Shown: positions 24,669-34,600 of the stretch, in pieces
Layout of the letters: every line of letters starts with the position of its first letter
Position numbering within the stretch: position 1 is the first letter of the stretch
DNA from: Lachnospiraceae bacterium
Lineage (GTDB): Bacteria > Bacillota > Clostridia > Lachnospirales > Lachnospiraceae
Direction of reading: 5' to 3'
Assembly: GCA_017444015.1 (NCBI GenBank)
Contig: JAFSXN010000109.1
Span: forward strand, 1-57,299
DNA length: 57,299 bases
Program-made: the position numbers and the translations under genes
Notes under the pieces: model-generated
Seen by the model: only the letters and a program-made list of their open reading frames with translations
The model's database searches: none
Told to the model about the DNA's origin: nothing

Positions 24669-27227
24669 ATGCTAACGATCAAAGCGCCGATCGAACTGAA
24701 GAGCCGGGGTGATTTTATAACCTGCGATGACAGCTTTCCCGACCGGATCACCGCAAATTACGGTCTGATCGGAAATGAGATCGGATCGGAGGAGCTTCTG
24801 CACATGGCAGCGACACCGCCGGAGATCTATATCGCTTCAGGGGATCTTATGACGGTAGCGGGCAATACCATGATCAACAGCCGCAATGAGGAGAAGCTTT
24901 CCATCGTAAATAACGTACTGAACCGGATATTGATCTCAGATCGTGTAGAGCTGACCTATCAGGACCGTGCCTATATCACGGACGTTCTGCATAAGCTTGG
25001 GATAAAGGACGACAGGCGCTTTATGGAGCAGATCCGGCAGGAAATGAACGATTACCGCTCAAAACAGCGTCTCATCGAGCTGTCTCTTTCGGAAGGAACC
25101 GGAAGGGAAACCGAAAGAATGAGAGAGGAGCTTTTGACGTTGCGGGAGCGGATTACTGCTGAAAACGAGCGGAGCGATCCCGGAAGAAGGGAACTGTACT
25201 TAAGCGAGAAGATCACAGAGCGTCTGGGAACCGGGGATATCTATGAGATCGTCTCGAATTTTAACAGGAGTATCTACGATAACCGCATAGAGCCCGGACA
25301 GGTTCAGGTCGCGGAGCAGGCCGGGGTTGCGCAGATCCTTAGAACGGAGGAGTTAGTAAGAGAGCTTCCCGGGGAAAGCGGGCTGATCTACAGGGAAGAT
25401 GCGCAAGCGCCGGGTACGGAACCGGAACCCTCCCTGAGGGAACAGGTAAGCAATTATTACCACTATAATACACAGAATCATTACGAGCGGGACATGGCTG
25501 TTTCTACCATCGAGGGAAAGAATGTTACGAACGAGGTAAGCGCTGCTGTTTTTCTGGATATTGTAAAGAATCTTTACCGGAGCGATACCTTTCGTCAACA
25601 CCGGCGAAATACGGCAGATATCAATCTTACGAACGCGCTTATACAGTCTTCCTCCAATACGCTGATCAGGTTAAACCAGATGACGGTAGAGGATATGTTT
25701 CAGAGTCTTACGGAGAGAGGCTATTTTGAGGCGCCGGAGGTTTCTCTTTCCTATCTGGAGGAGTCCCCGGTCACTGAGACGGAGCTTACGGAGATTGCGG
25801 ACTCTCAGACCACCTTAGAGCAGCAGCTCCTTGCGATCAATGAAAATAACCGGCAGAATCTTTCCCGCTATGAGCAGATGATGCAGCTGCTTTCGACGAC
25901 AAGGAGGACGGAGGTCACGGAGGGGTCCGGCGAGGAGAAAACCAGAAGAGAGTCGTTACGGGCGCTTGCTGACGGGGCGGAGATCCTGTCGGAGATCGCT
26001 GCTTCGGAGGAAGAGGCAAACGAAAGAGCGGAGAGCGTATTTACGGAGGTAGAAAAGCTTCTGCCGGAGAGAACGGCGGAAATCTTTAGGATCGTTGAGG
26101 AATATCGAAAGAATCCCGCCTCGGTTACGGATCAGAGGGTCCTTCGGGTAACGGATCTGACGGAAACCGCGAGGGAGTTCGAGAGGCTATCCACAGAGGC
26201 TCAGAGCGGGGCTGTCTTTCCTGCCGAGCGGGGAGAGCCCGGGGAGAGCGAGATCGTTTACCGGAGGGAAGAGCCTTCCGCAGAATCCGTAGAGGGCGAG
26301 GGAACGGGAGGAGAAATCCAGAGCATCGTTACACAGATAGCAAATCTTCTTCCCGAACGAACCTCGGAAATACTCAGACTTGCCCTTTTGTATCGTGAGA
26401 ATCCCGACGCGATCCCTCCGGAGAGGATTATCTACCGGGAGGAGCTGAGGGAAGCAGCAGCACAGCTTCGCAGGCTTTCCGAACAGGCGCAAAGCAGCGG
26501 ACGAGCGATTCCGGAAAGGGTCAGGGAACAGAGCGAAATCCTGTACCGGACAGCGCAGATCCTTACGCAAAGCGCAGAAGTGCCTGCCCTGTCAGGGGCA
26601 GAGGGCGAAGGGGAAGCTGCTTTAACGGTAAAAGAAGCCCTCGGAAGAGCGGCACAGGAATTAAGGCTTTTAGAGGCAGCGCCCTTACGGGAGCTTCTGA
26701 CAAGCCGGGATGAGATCGAACGAAGTGAGCTGATACACCGGGAGACAGAGGGCAGGGAGGAAACCGAACGGACCAGGCTCCTTCGGGAGAGAACAGAGGA
26801 AACCTTAACCGAAACGAACGAAAGAACCGAAGAGCTTACCCGCGCGGCAGAGGAGCTTAGAAGGATCAGGGAAGCGCCGGCACCGTCACAGAGGGTCGAA
26901 CGGACAGAGCTTACCGGGTCGGAGCTTATACACCGGGTAACGGAAAGCCTGTCCGCACAGGAGCTTTCGGAGATCATAAATCAGGTGCGCAGTACAACGG
27001 CTAAAGAGATCAAACGGATCAATACCGGAGAGGATATCAGTATACAGAATGTAACCGTAAGACAGGAAACCAACGAGGTCAGAAACCGGATCACGCAGGA
27101 AGAGCAGGATGAGATATCGGAGATGATCGCAAGAGGTGTAAGATCCCAAGTGGGAGCCATTTCCAATGAGGTACTCCACCGGCTGGAGAAAAGATTTCGG
27201 GATGAAAAGAGCAGGAGAGGGATTTAA
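24669..27227 (+). CDS. Large charged helical protein with internal repeats, candidate tape measure or baseplate spacer
   Basis: This 852-residue protein is rich in Glu, Arg, Leu and Ser, with long predicted helices and almost no hydrophobic patches. A segment beginning LLPERT(A/S)EI recurs at residues 464 and 560, exactly 96 residues apart. A short motif of the type SE(I/L)(V/I/L)(Y/H)R recurs near residues 528, 623, 687 and 752, with a variant (GLIYR) near 238. The C-terminus (EEQDEISEMI, EVLHRLEKRF) is a compact amphipathic helix. No other gene in the core looks like a tape measure (Afp14), so it is the best candidate, although tape measures are usually less charged. It lies between the second tube gene and the first CIS tube-domain gene. 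Confidence 0.55.
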   Translation: MLTIKAPIELKSRGDFITCDDSFPDRITANYGLIGNEIGSEELLHMAATPPEIYIASGDLMTVAGNTMINSRNEEKLSIVNNVLNRILISDRVELTYQDRAYITDVLHKLGIKDDRRFMEQIRQEMNDYRSKQRLIELSLSEGTGRETERMREELLTLRERITAENERSDPGRRELYLSEKITERLGTGDIYEIVSNFNRSIYDNRIEPGQVQVAEQAGVAQILRTEELVRELPGESGLIYREDAQAPGTEPEPSLREQVSNYYHYNTQNHYERDMAVSTIEGKNVTNEVSAAVFLDIVKNLYRSDTFRQHRRNTADINLTNALIQSSSNTLIRLNQMTVEDMFQSLTERGYFEAPEVSLSYLEESPVTETELTEIADSQTTLEQQLLAINENNRQNLSRYEQMMQLLSTTRRTEVTEGSGEEKTRRESLRALADGAEILSEIAASEEEANERAESVFTEVEKLLPERTAEIFRIVEEYRKNPASVTDQRVLRVTDLTETAREFERLSTEAQSGAVFPAERGEPGESEIVYRREEPSAESVEGEGTGGEIQSIVTQIANLLPERTSEILRLALLYRENPDAIPPERIIYREELREAAAQLRRLSEQAQSSGRAIPERVREQSEILYRTAQILTQSAEVPALSGAEGEGEAALTVKEALGRAAQELRLLEAAPLRELLTSRDEIERSELIHRETEGREETERTRLLRERTEETLTETNERTEELTRAAEELRRIREAPAPSQRVERTELTGSELIHRVTESLSAQELSEIINQVRSTTAKEIKRINTGEDISIQNVTVRQETNEVRNRITQEEQDEISEMIARGVRSQVGAISNEVLHRLEKRFRDEKSRRGI

Positions 27228-27230
27228 GGT

Positions 27231-28106
27231 ATGGCGGCACTTTCCAGTTTTACACAGAACACAACAAGGCGGGCTACGAATAATGTCGTAAAGGCGGTGC
27301 TTTGCATCAGAAAGGTACAGAGCCTGAAAACCATAGAAGCGCTGGGAAACAGGACCGGAACGCTGACAGCCATAGATGATATACGAAAGCTTGAGGAAAA
27401 GCTGATGGAGCGGGCGGAGAAGTCGCTTTCCGGCGGTGCGGTATCTACCTATAATGATATCAAGAGCTTTGCCGGGATGAACGGCTTTATTGCTCTGGGA
27501 CTGCAGTATAATCCCTCCTCCTTAAGACTGGATACCAGCGCGGGCGTCCAGAGGACCTATTCCGGAGATCCCGGAAACGAGCAGGTAAGCAAGTTTACGG
27601 CGCCGGCCGCTACTACGCTGTCCTGTGAGCTTTTATTCGACGACGTAAACCAGATGGATGCCTTTATGTTAAACGACAGTCCCTATACCGGCGGTCTGGG
27701 TCTGAGCTTTTCCAACGCCACAAGACTGGTGAATTACGGACTGGCCTTCGGAAAGAAGGGGTTTTCGGTTCAGAAACAGATGGAGGGTCTGCTTTCCATG
27801 CTTGCGATCCCTCAGGCCAGACATGTGATCTTTTTCTGGGGGAATATGTGCTTTCGCGGGGAGATGACAGAGGTTTCCAGCGAATATACCATGTTCAACA
27901 AAAAAGGGGCTCCCATCCGGGGGAGGATGTCTATCCAGATCCGCCAGGGAGACGGAAGTGATGCCGCTCAGGGAAGCGATGCGGACTATTATGTCAATGA
28001 AAGCTACTGGACCAAGGCCTTTAACTCCGCCTTCAAACAGGAGAGCGGACTTCCTGGAAAGGTCGGCAAATTTACGAATAACAGTTTACTGAATTTAAGG
28101 TTATAA
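27231..28106 (+). CDS. CIS tube-domain protein (Afp7-like N-terminal domain), first copy
   Basis: The 291-residue product matches the contractile injection system tube-protein N-terminal family (PF19266). Visible signs are LQYNPSSLRLD, LSCELLFDDV, VIFFWGNMCFRGEMTEVSSEYTMF and GAPIRGRMSIQI. In Afp7/Pvc7 this domain precedes a LysM domain and sits in the baseplate above the hub. Here no LysM follows. It starts at ATG 27231, three bases after the previous stop, with SD GGAGAGG. It is a clear paralogue of the next gene, and the two probably form different rings or a hetero-oligomer. Confidence 0.82.
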   Translation: MAALSSFTQNTTRRATNNVVKAVLCIRKVQSLKTIEALGNRTGTLTAIDDIRKLEEKLMERAEKSLSGGAVSTYNDIKSFAGMNGFIALGLQYNPSSLRLDTSAGVQRTYSGDPGNEQVSKFTAPAATTLSCELLFDDVNQMDAFMLNDSPYTGGLGLSFSNATRLVNYGLAFGKKGFSVQKQMEGLLSMLAIPQARHVIFFWGNMCFRGEMTEVSSEYTMFNKKGAPIRGRMSIQIRQGDGSDAAQGSDADYYVNESYWTKAFNSAFKQESGLPGKVGKFTNNSLLNLRL

Positions 28107-28115
28107 GGGGAAGGC

Positions 28116-28991
28116 ATGAGTTTTTTAAGCAATGCAGCGCAGAATTCGGGAAATATAGAAAAGGCGATCATCGAGATCATCGATCTGAGAGACCGTAAAA
28201 CGACCAAAAAAAACGCCGTTAAGGTGCTGGGAAATGCCGGCTGGGTCGGAGGCTTTTCGGGCAATGCCGGTTCTTCCTTTGCCTCAAAGGGCGCGTTGAA
28301 TGAAAACATCAAGCAGGCACTGGGAGGCTTCGGGGCGAATGAACAGGTGATGGATGAGGCAATGGAGTCTCTTTCCGGGAAAAGAGTCCGTTATACCGTA
28401 CAGTTTAATCCCTCTTCCCTCAGACTTTCCGGGCGCGGCGGCGGTCTGATCCGCGAGATCGATTACGGAACAGACGGAAAGAGTGCGAGCATGATAACGG
28501 GAGAAACGAATATCGTCATGTCTGTAAGTCTTCTGTTCGACTCCTACAGTCCCTCGGAATTCAGCGCAACGAATATGAGCGTTACTTCGGTTGCGAAATC
28601 CGCAGGCCGATCGGTATTGTCCGCTCTGGGAAAGAAAAAAACATCGGTACAGAAGGATGTGGAAGCCTTTATCGCGGCGCTTAGAAACCGTTTTACCAGA
28701 GTCATTACCTTCCATTGGGGGGATATTAACTATTCGGGAACCTTAAGAGGGGTTTCCGCGGTTTATACCATGTTTAACATACAGGGGGAGCCGGTACGCG
28801 CAAATGTTGAGCTTTCCATCGTATGCGCGGACGAGGTCACCTCGCCCTCCACGCTTTCGGTTTGGCAGGAGCGGTATAGAAAATCCTTCGAGGACGGCAG
28901 CATGAATCTGGCCGGCGGGCAGGGTACGGTAGAGGGCCTGAAGAACCAGGGGCTGAATTCAGTAACGGGAATGCTCGGAGGATTATTGTGA
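28116..28991 (+). CDS. CIS tube-domain protein, second copy
   Basis: This product is also 291 residues and paralogous to the preceding protein. It has VQFNPSSLRLSG, NIVMSVSLLFDSY, VITFHWGDINYSGTLRGVSAVYTMF and GEPVRANVELSI, the motifs of PF19266. N- and C-terminal arms differ: here there is a longer Gly-rich N-terminal stretch before the core and a Gly/Asn-rich tail. No LysM domain is present. Nine bases separate it from the first copy. Likely baseplate location by analogy with Afp7/Pvc7. Confidence 0.82.
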   Translation: MSFLSNAAQNSGNIEKAIIEIIDLRDRKTTKKNAVKVLGNAGWVGGFSGNAGSSFASKGALNENIKQALGGFGANEQVMDEAMESLSGKRVRYTVQFNPSSLRLSGRGGGLIREIDYGTDGKSASMITGETNIVMSVSLLFDSYSPSEFSATNMSVTSVAKSAGRSVLSALGKKKTSVQKDVEAFIAALRNRFTRVITFHWGDINYSGTLRGVSAVYTMFNIQGEPVRANVELSIVCADEVTSPSTLSVWQERYRKSFEDGSMNLAGGQGTVEGLKNQGLNSVTGMLGGLL

Positions 28992-29016
28992 TCCGGATTT
29001 TGATGATCCGGTAGAG

Positions 29017-30183
29017 TTGAGGCAGACAGTGGCGGATTTTGATTTCGGAGATCTGAAAAAAGTATACGAGGATTTTCAGTTTCCGGTGATCCAGGTAGAG
29101 ATCAGCGGAAAGGACGTGACGGGAGACAAGGAGAAGAGCCTGTTCATCACCAGAGCGGAAATCGAGCAGACGAGCGGCTTTGAGGCGGGGATCGCCACCT
29201 TTTCCCTGGTAGGCGCTTACGATCAGGACAACCGGACCTTTAAGATCAAGGATTACGAGGATTTTATCTATCCGGGTTCTCCGGTGATCATCTATCTGGG
29301 CTACGCAAAGCAGTTAAGAGAGGTTTTCCGGGGATTTATCGCAAGGGTGCATTTCATTATCCCAAGGATCATCGTCGATCAGGTGCCTTCCATTGAGATC
29401 ACGGCCATGGACGCGAAGGGCCTGATGATGGCAAACAGACACTCGAAAAAGCTGAAAGCGACCTGTTATTCGGATGCCGTTAAGGAGGTCTTAAAGGGAA
29501 ACGCCTTTCTGACCCAGAAGAACAATGGGAAGGATTTTACGACCTTAAATATCTCGGATACGCCCGACAAGCAGGAAAATCAGGGAAAAACCGGGGATTT
29601 CCGGGTTGAAATGGTAGAGGAAAGCGATTACGAGTTCATCGTTAAGGCCGCGAAAAAATTCAATTTCGAGTTTTTTATCGTCGGAGAAACGCTGTATTTT
29701 ATCGAGGCGAAGAAGAATAAGACACCTTTAATGACGCTGACTCCCTTTTCGGGTATGCAGAGCATGGACGTGGGCTACGATATCTCAGGGCTTGTGAATT
29801 CGGTAGAGGTACGCAATATCAACATGGAGGAGGGGGCCTACGTCGGCAACAAAAAGAAGGCTCAGACAAAGCTCGCTCTCGGAAACAAGGCAAAGCCCCT
29901 GATCGAAAAACAATCCTTTGTATATCTGGATCCTTCCGTCAAAAGCAAGCAGGAGGCGGAACACAGGGCCTCCTATCTGATGGAGAGCATCGATTACCGG
30001 CTCGGGAGCGTTTCGGCGGAATTCATCGGGATACCGGAGCTGACAGCGGGACGGTTTTTAACCCTGGACGGCTTTGGAAAGCCCCTGAATAATGATTTTT
30101 ACCTGACCAGAGTCCGGCATATTCTGGACGGGCAGTCCTACCGGACGGAGATTGAGGGCAGTACCAATACCACAGGGAAATAG
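29017..30183 (+). CDS. Baseplate hub protein (phage gpD / VgrG N-terminal-like)
   Basis: The 388-residue protein resembles the late control protein D / VgrG gp27-like hub: FPVIQVEISGKDV at the start, GFEAGIATFSLVG, YPGSPVIIYLGYAKQLREVFRGFI, then MDAKGLMMAN and GLVNSVEVRN. Trimeric hubs join the tube to the central spike. TTG 29017 gives the longest version, but GTG 29029 has GAGG 7 bases upstream and may be the true start, shortening the protein by four residues. The OB-fold spike is encoded by the next gene, so the VgrG-like unit is split in two, unlike Afp8/Pvc8. Confidence 0.85.
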   Translation: MRQTVADFDFGDLKKVYEDFQFPVIQVEISGKDVTGDKEKSLFITRAEIEQTSGFEAGIATFSLVGAYDQDNRTFKIKDYEDFIYPGSPVIIYLGYAKQLREVFRGFIARVHFIIPRIIVDQVPSIEITAMDAKGLMMANRHSKKLKATCYSDAVKEVLKGNAFLTQKNNGKDFTTLNISDTPDKQENQGKTGDFRVEMVEESDYEFIVKAAKKFNFEFFIVGETLYFIEAKKNKTPLMTLTPFSGMQSMDVGYDISGLVNSVEVRNINMEEGAYVGNKKKAQTKLALGNKAKPLIEKQSFVYLDPSVKSKQEAEHRASYLMESIDYRLGSVSAEFIGIPELTAGRFLTLDGFGKPLNNDFYLTRVRHILDGQSYRTEIEGSTNTTGK

Positions 30184-30186
30184 AAA

Positions 30187-31101
30187 ATGGCGCTATTTGA
30201 TATTATTGAGGATGTTTCCAGAAAACAGATCGAAAAGACCGAAACCGGCGACTCCCGGATCATGGGGGTTATGCTGGGGCAGGTCATAAAAAATTATGAC
30301 GAAAAGATGCCGGGACTGGTTTCTGTTATCCTTCTTTCGAGAGAAGAGGCGGAGGACGCCGGCGGAGGGGCTTCGTCGGGAGGCGCGGGAGATAATAAGA
30401 AGGATGCTTCCAGACTTCTCTGGGCCAGAGTCGCCTTTCCTTCCTCCGGAGGGAGCTGGGGCCATTATTTCATTCCCGAGATCGGAGATCTGGTTTTAGT
30501 AGCTTTTGAACAGGGCAATATCGAGCGTCCCTATGTCATCGGCTGTATTCCGAAGGTCAAGGATAAGATCCTTACCGGCTCTAAAGACGCGAAGAATAAG
30601 TTTAAAAAGATCGTTACCAAAAACGGCAGCGCTATTATCTTTGAGGATATTACGGAGGGAGAGGGCGGACAGAACAGCGGCGGCGGTGGCGGCGGACAGG
30701 ACGCGGGCGCAAAGGATAAGATCACCATCGAAACCGCGGGATCGGCCCACCATATCCTCCTTGACAATGAACATAAGGTGATCGAGCTTTCCGACAAGGA
30801 GAAGAAGAATTTCGTCCGGCTTTCTACGGACAAGGAGAAGGGCCATATCGAGCTCACCGCCGAGAAAAAGCTTACGATCAAGGTCGGGAAAAACATTACT
30901 CTGGAAATGAACGGAGACACCGGTGACGTAACCCTTAAGGCCTCAAAGCTTACCGCGCAGATCCAGGGAGAGACCTCTGTTGACAGCAAGGGACAGGTCA
31001 AGCTTGCGGGGACGAATATTACCGCGGAGGGGAAATCCATGGTGACGCTTAAGAGCAGCGGACCGGTTCAGGTTTCGGGAACGCCGATTAAGTTAGGGTA
31101 A
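30187..31101 (+). CDS. Central spike protein (gpV / gp5 OB-fold-like)
   Basis: This 304-residue protein has the gpV-type OB fold (about residues 24-120): MGVMLGQVIKN, LLWARVAFPSSGGSWGHYFIPEIGDLVLVAFEQGNIERPYVIG (recognised by GDLVLVAFEQG and RPYVIG). It is followed by a C-terminal repetitive beta-helix-like region with hydrophobic/charged alternation (HILLDNEHKVIELSDKEKKN, then ITLEMNGDTGDVTLKA), as in trimeric spikes. Two Gly-rich insertions near residues 58-72 and 160-175 are unusual. It pairs with the hub gene three bases upstream and would carry the PAAR-like tip encoded at 20640. Confidence 0.88.
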   Translation: MALFDIIEDVSRKQIEKTETGDSRIMGVMLGQVIKNYDEKMPGLVSVILLSREEAEDAGGGASSGGAGDNKKDASRLLWARVAFPSSGGSWGHYFIPEIGDLVLVAFEQGNIERPYVIGCIPKVKDKILTGSKDAKNKFKKIVTKNGSAIIFEDITEGEGGQNSGGGGGGQDAGAKDKITIETAGSAHHILLDNEHKVIELSDKEKKNFVRLSTDKEKGHIELTAEKKLTIKVGKNITLEMNGDTGDVTLKASKLTAQIQGETSVDSKGQVKLAGTNITAEGKSMVTLKSSGPVQVSGTPIKLG

Positions 31102-31121
31102 TAAAAAAGAGGAGATAAAGC

Positions 31122-31589
31122 ATGGCGGATGATAAAAGATTTCTCGGAACGGGCTGCAGGTTTCCGGTGCAGGTGGATCCCGCGACAGGGCGTTTTATGA
31201 CCTCTTCGGGAAACCAGTCGGTGAAGGAGTCGATCTATCTGATCCTGATGACACAGAGGACGGAGCGGCTTACGAGACCCGATTTCGGCAGTAACATTAT
31301 GAATTATACCTTTATGGATACCGGGGCGACCATGCTCTCGATCTTTCGCAGAGATATATCCGAGGCGATCCTGTCCCAGGAGCCGAGGATTGCTGACGTC
31401 GAGATAACGACGGAGTTTCACGAAAACCAGGGGATGATCCTTGTTAATATCGATTATCTTGTAAGCGATACGAATACCAGAGACAATATGGTATTTCCGT
31501 TCTACCTGGACAGAGCCGCTGAGCCGGAAGAGGAGCCGGCAGAGGATGTCTCGCGGGAAGAGACACAGGAGAACACTTATATGGAATGA
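31122..31589 (+). CDS. Baseplate wedge protein, gp25/gpW-like
   Basis: The 155-residue protein fits the gp25/gpW lysozyme-like baseplate family: FLGTGCRFPVQVDPATGRF, SVKESIYLILMTQRTERLTRPDFGS (core ILMTQRTERLTRPDFGS) and ISEAILSQEPRI. In eCIS (Afp9) and phages this protein joins the first sheath ring to the baseplate wedge. The Glu/Pro-rich C-terminus (about 135-150) extends beyond the usual family end. SD GAGGAG lies upstream of ATG 31122. Neighbours are the spike and the J proteins, the normal order. Confidence 0.92.
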   Translation: MADDKRFLGTGCRFPVQVDPATGRFMTSSGNQSVKESIYLILMTQRTERLTRPDFGSNIMNYTFMDTGATMLSIFRRDISEAILSQEPRIADVEITTEFHENQGMILVNIDYLVSDTNTRDNMVFPFYLDRAAEPEEEPAEDVSREETQENTYME

Positions 31590-31609
31590 TATCGGAGGCA
31601 GTATAAATC

Positions 31610-34600
31610 TTGAAGCTCTTTGATCTATCTACAGAGTCGATTGAAAACAGAATAAGGAATTTAGCGAAAAAATATGTTCCGGAATGGCAGTTTGACTACG
31701 ACAGGGATACGAAAAACGCGGATATAGGCGGCGCGATCGCGAGGATTTTCGCTCTTCAGATGATGGAGAACGTGGATATGTTAAACCGTATGCCGGAGCG
31801 CTATCACGCGGAATTTGTCAATATGCTGGACATTTCCCAGAGACCGGCGCAGGCAGCGGGAAGTATGGTTGTATTTTCCCTGATCGACGGAACCGTGCCG
31901 GGAACTAAGATCGTAAAGGGCACGAGGCTTGTTGCGGATACTACGACGGAGAACGGGGATTCCATTTATTTTGAGACGGAACGGGAAATCTATGTAACGG
32001 GCGCCCGGATTACGGATGCCTTTATGACCGACAGAGAGGAGGGGTCTTTAGTCCCTCTGCTGGGGGATTTTACGCCGGATCCGCTGATTGACGGGATCGA
32101 GGTAAGGGACGAGGAGGAAGAGGAGAGCTTTACGGAGGATGAGCCGGAAGTAACGGAGGAAGAGGATGTTTATCTTCACAGGATCCGCCCTTTTGTACTG
32201 TTTTCCGAGACCGGAGATATATCAGGAAATGTCCTGATTTTGTACCATGACTTTATCTTTGATCAGGAGGATGAGCCGATTTATATTCGGATCACGGGAA
32301 ACGAGGCGTTTAACCGGCAGATAGAGGCAGGAAATTACCGGTTCCGGTATTTTTCAAAACGAGGGATTTCGGATTTCGATGAGGTAAAGCTCCTTTCCGA
32401 CGGAGAAACCTTTCTCCTGAAAAAAAGCAGACCAAACAGGAGATTTCTATCGGGCAACAGAGAATATTCCGTTGTAGTGTTAGAGAGAATTTCGGGCAAA
32501 CGGGAGGAGACTATGGTCTCGGGACTTTCCCTCTCTTCCTCAGGGGGAGAGCGGCCTTTGGAATATGTGACCGACGGAATGAGTGAGTTTTCTCAGAACA
32601 GATTCCTGCCGTTTACCGACACGCTGTCCGTATATAATGAGTGTTATCTGGGACATAATCTGTATTTTTCGAGGGCAGGCGCGGAAATAACCCTGCGCTT
32701 TAAGGTTTCCTACCCGGAAAAGACGCTGTCGCTGTCAAGAAGGGAGGAGGATGCGGAGCTTAAGATCATTAAGAGAAAGCCGAAGAGCATCGCTTCGGAG
32801 GTTCCGGCAGAGGCGTACGCGGATGAAATCGGTCTGGAATACTTTAACGGTACCGGCTGGAAGAGACTCCGGTGCAAGGAGGACTACTCCCGTATTTTCG
32901 CGGATGGTCAGGCCTGCGAGGTAACGCTTTCCTTCATCTGCCCCTCCGACTGGGAGGAAACCCAGAGCGGAGCTTTTACGGGACGGGCAATACGTATGCG
33001 GCTTATGGCGTCGGAGAACTGCTACCTGCGGCCCTGTATCCATCACTATCCGGCGATCTCTGAGCCTACGGTACGATTTTCCTATGAGGGAAGCTTTGTC
33101 AGTCCGAAGAGGGTACAGCTTCTTTCCGGAACCAGACGAAGAGACATTACCTCCGCCCTTAAGAAGGCAGAGAACGCCGGCGACGGTTTTTCGGTCATGT
33201 CTTCCGGGGAATACAGGGATGACGCTCTTTATCTGGGCTTTGACAAACCGCTTGCCGACGGACCTGTCAGCCTCTATTTTGAACTGGATGATGTAGTAAA
33301 TCAGAGGAGCTTGCAGTGTGTATTTGAGTACAGTACCATGTCAGGCTTCAAACGTTTAAGGATATTAGATCAGACGCTTTCTTTTTCCAGATCCGGCGCG
33401 GTATTCTTTATCCCTCCGTCAGATATGCACGAGCTGTCCATAGAACAGAAACGGAGATACTGGATAAGGATCCGCCGAAAGCAAACGCAGCATGACGGGG
33501 AAAGCAGACTCTTTCTGCCCAGGATCCGGCGTATCCTTTTAAATGTCGTCAATGTAAAGAATATCGTCACCCTGCCGGAGCAGAATTACTATTTAAGCGA
33601 GACCGAGCCTGACCAGAGGGTATCTCTTCCGCCCGGGCATATTCTGAAGGCGGAGGTCTGGGTCAACGAAACAGGAAGCCTTTCGAGAGAGGAGATCAAT
33701 ACTCTGCTTACGGAGCGTCCGGAGGATATCCGTATCGAGTGGGATATTTTCGGTGGTGTTTCCTCCGCCTTTGTCCGTTGGGAGGAGACGGAAAGCTTTC
33801 TGAATGTTCCTTCCAGACGCTGCTATCTGCTCGACCGGGTGACCAATGAAATCGTTTTTTCCGACGGACTGAGCGCCGATGTTCCCCGGGTCACCGACGA
33901 TGTCTCCTTTAAGGTGACGCTTTTAACGACGGACGGAGAGACGGGAAATATCGGAGCGGAGCATATCAACGAAACCGCGGGAACCGAACTTTATATCGAT
34001 CAGGTTACGAATCCGGTACGTGCCTACGGCGGCAGCGATATGGAAACAGTTGAGGAGGCGTTAAAGCGCGGCGCGAGTATCCTCTACGGACGGGGGAGGT
34101 TAGTTTCCGTAAGAGATTACATAAACGATATTCTGGGGTTTTCAAAGAGTATCGCAAAGGCTGCATGCGTCCTGGGAGATTTGATCGGCGGAGGGCATAA
34201 TGACGCGGCGATTTCCTTTGTTCTCTTAATGCGGGACTATAAGGAAGGCTCCTTTTCCTTCCACCGGGTCGCGGGAAGCTTACGGGAGCATTTGCTTCAG
34301 AGCTCCTCTGTTACCGTGGCGGATGAACAGCTTTATATCGTAGAGCCGATCTTTATCCGGCTGTCGGTGAGTATCTGGGCGGAGGTCATAAGCTACGACG
34401 ATACCTTCGAGGTGCAGAGCCTGATTACGGAGCTTCTTACCAGGTATCTGGACCCGATCGAGGGAGACGGCGGAAGCGGCTGGGAGATCGGTACGATCCC
34501 GAAGCCTTCCCAGATCAGGATGAAGCTGGCGGGTCTTGTCAGCTACGCCGTCATTACGAAAAGCGTTATGACGGTACAATACACGGATGCGGGCGGAGAG

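Noticed and set aside
26432-26977. Antisense open frame of 181 codons
   Set aside because: It is Ser/Arg-rich, lies fully inside the charged repeat gene on the other strand and has no supporting RBS or homology; it is a shadow of biased codon use.
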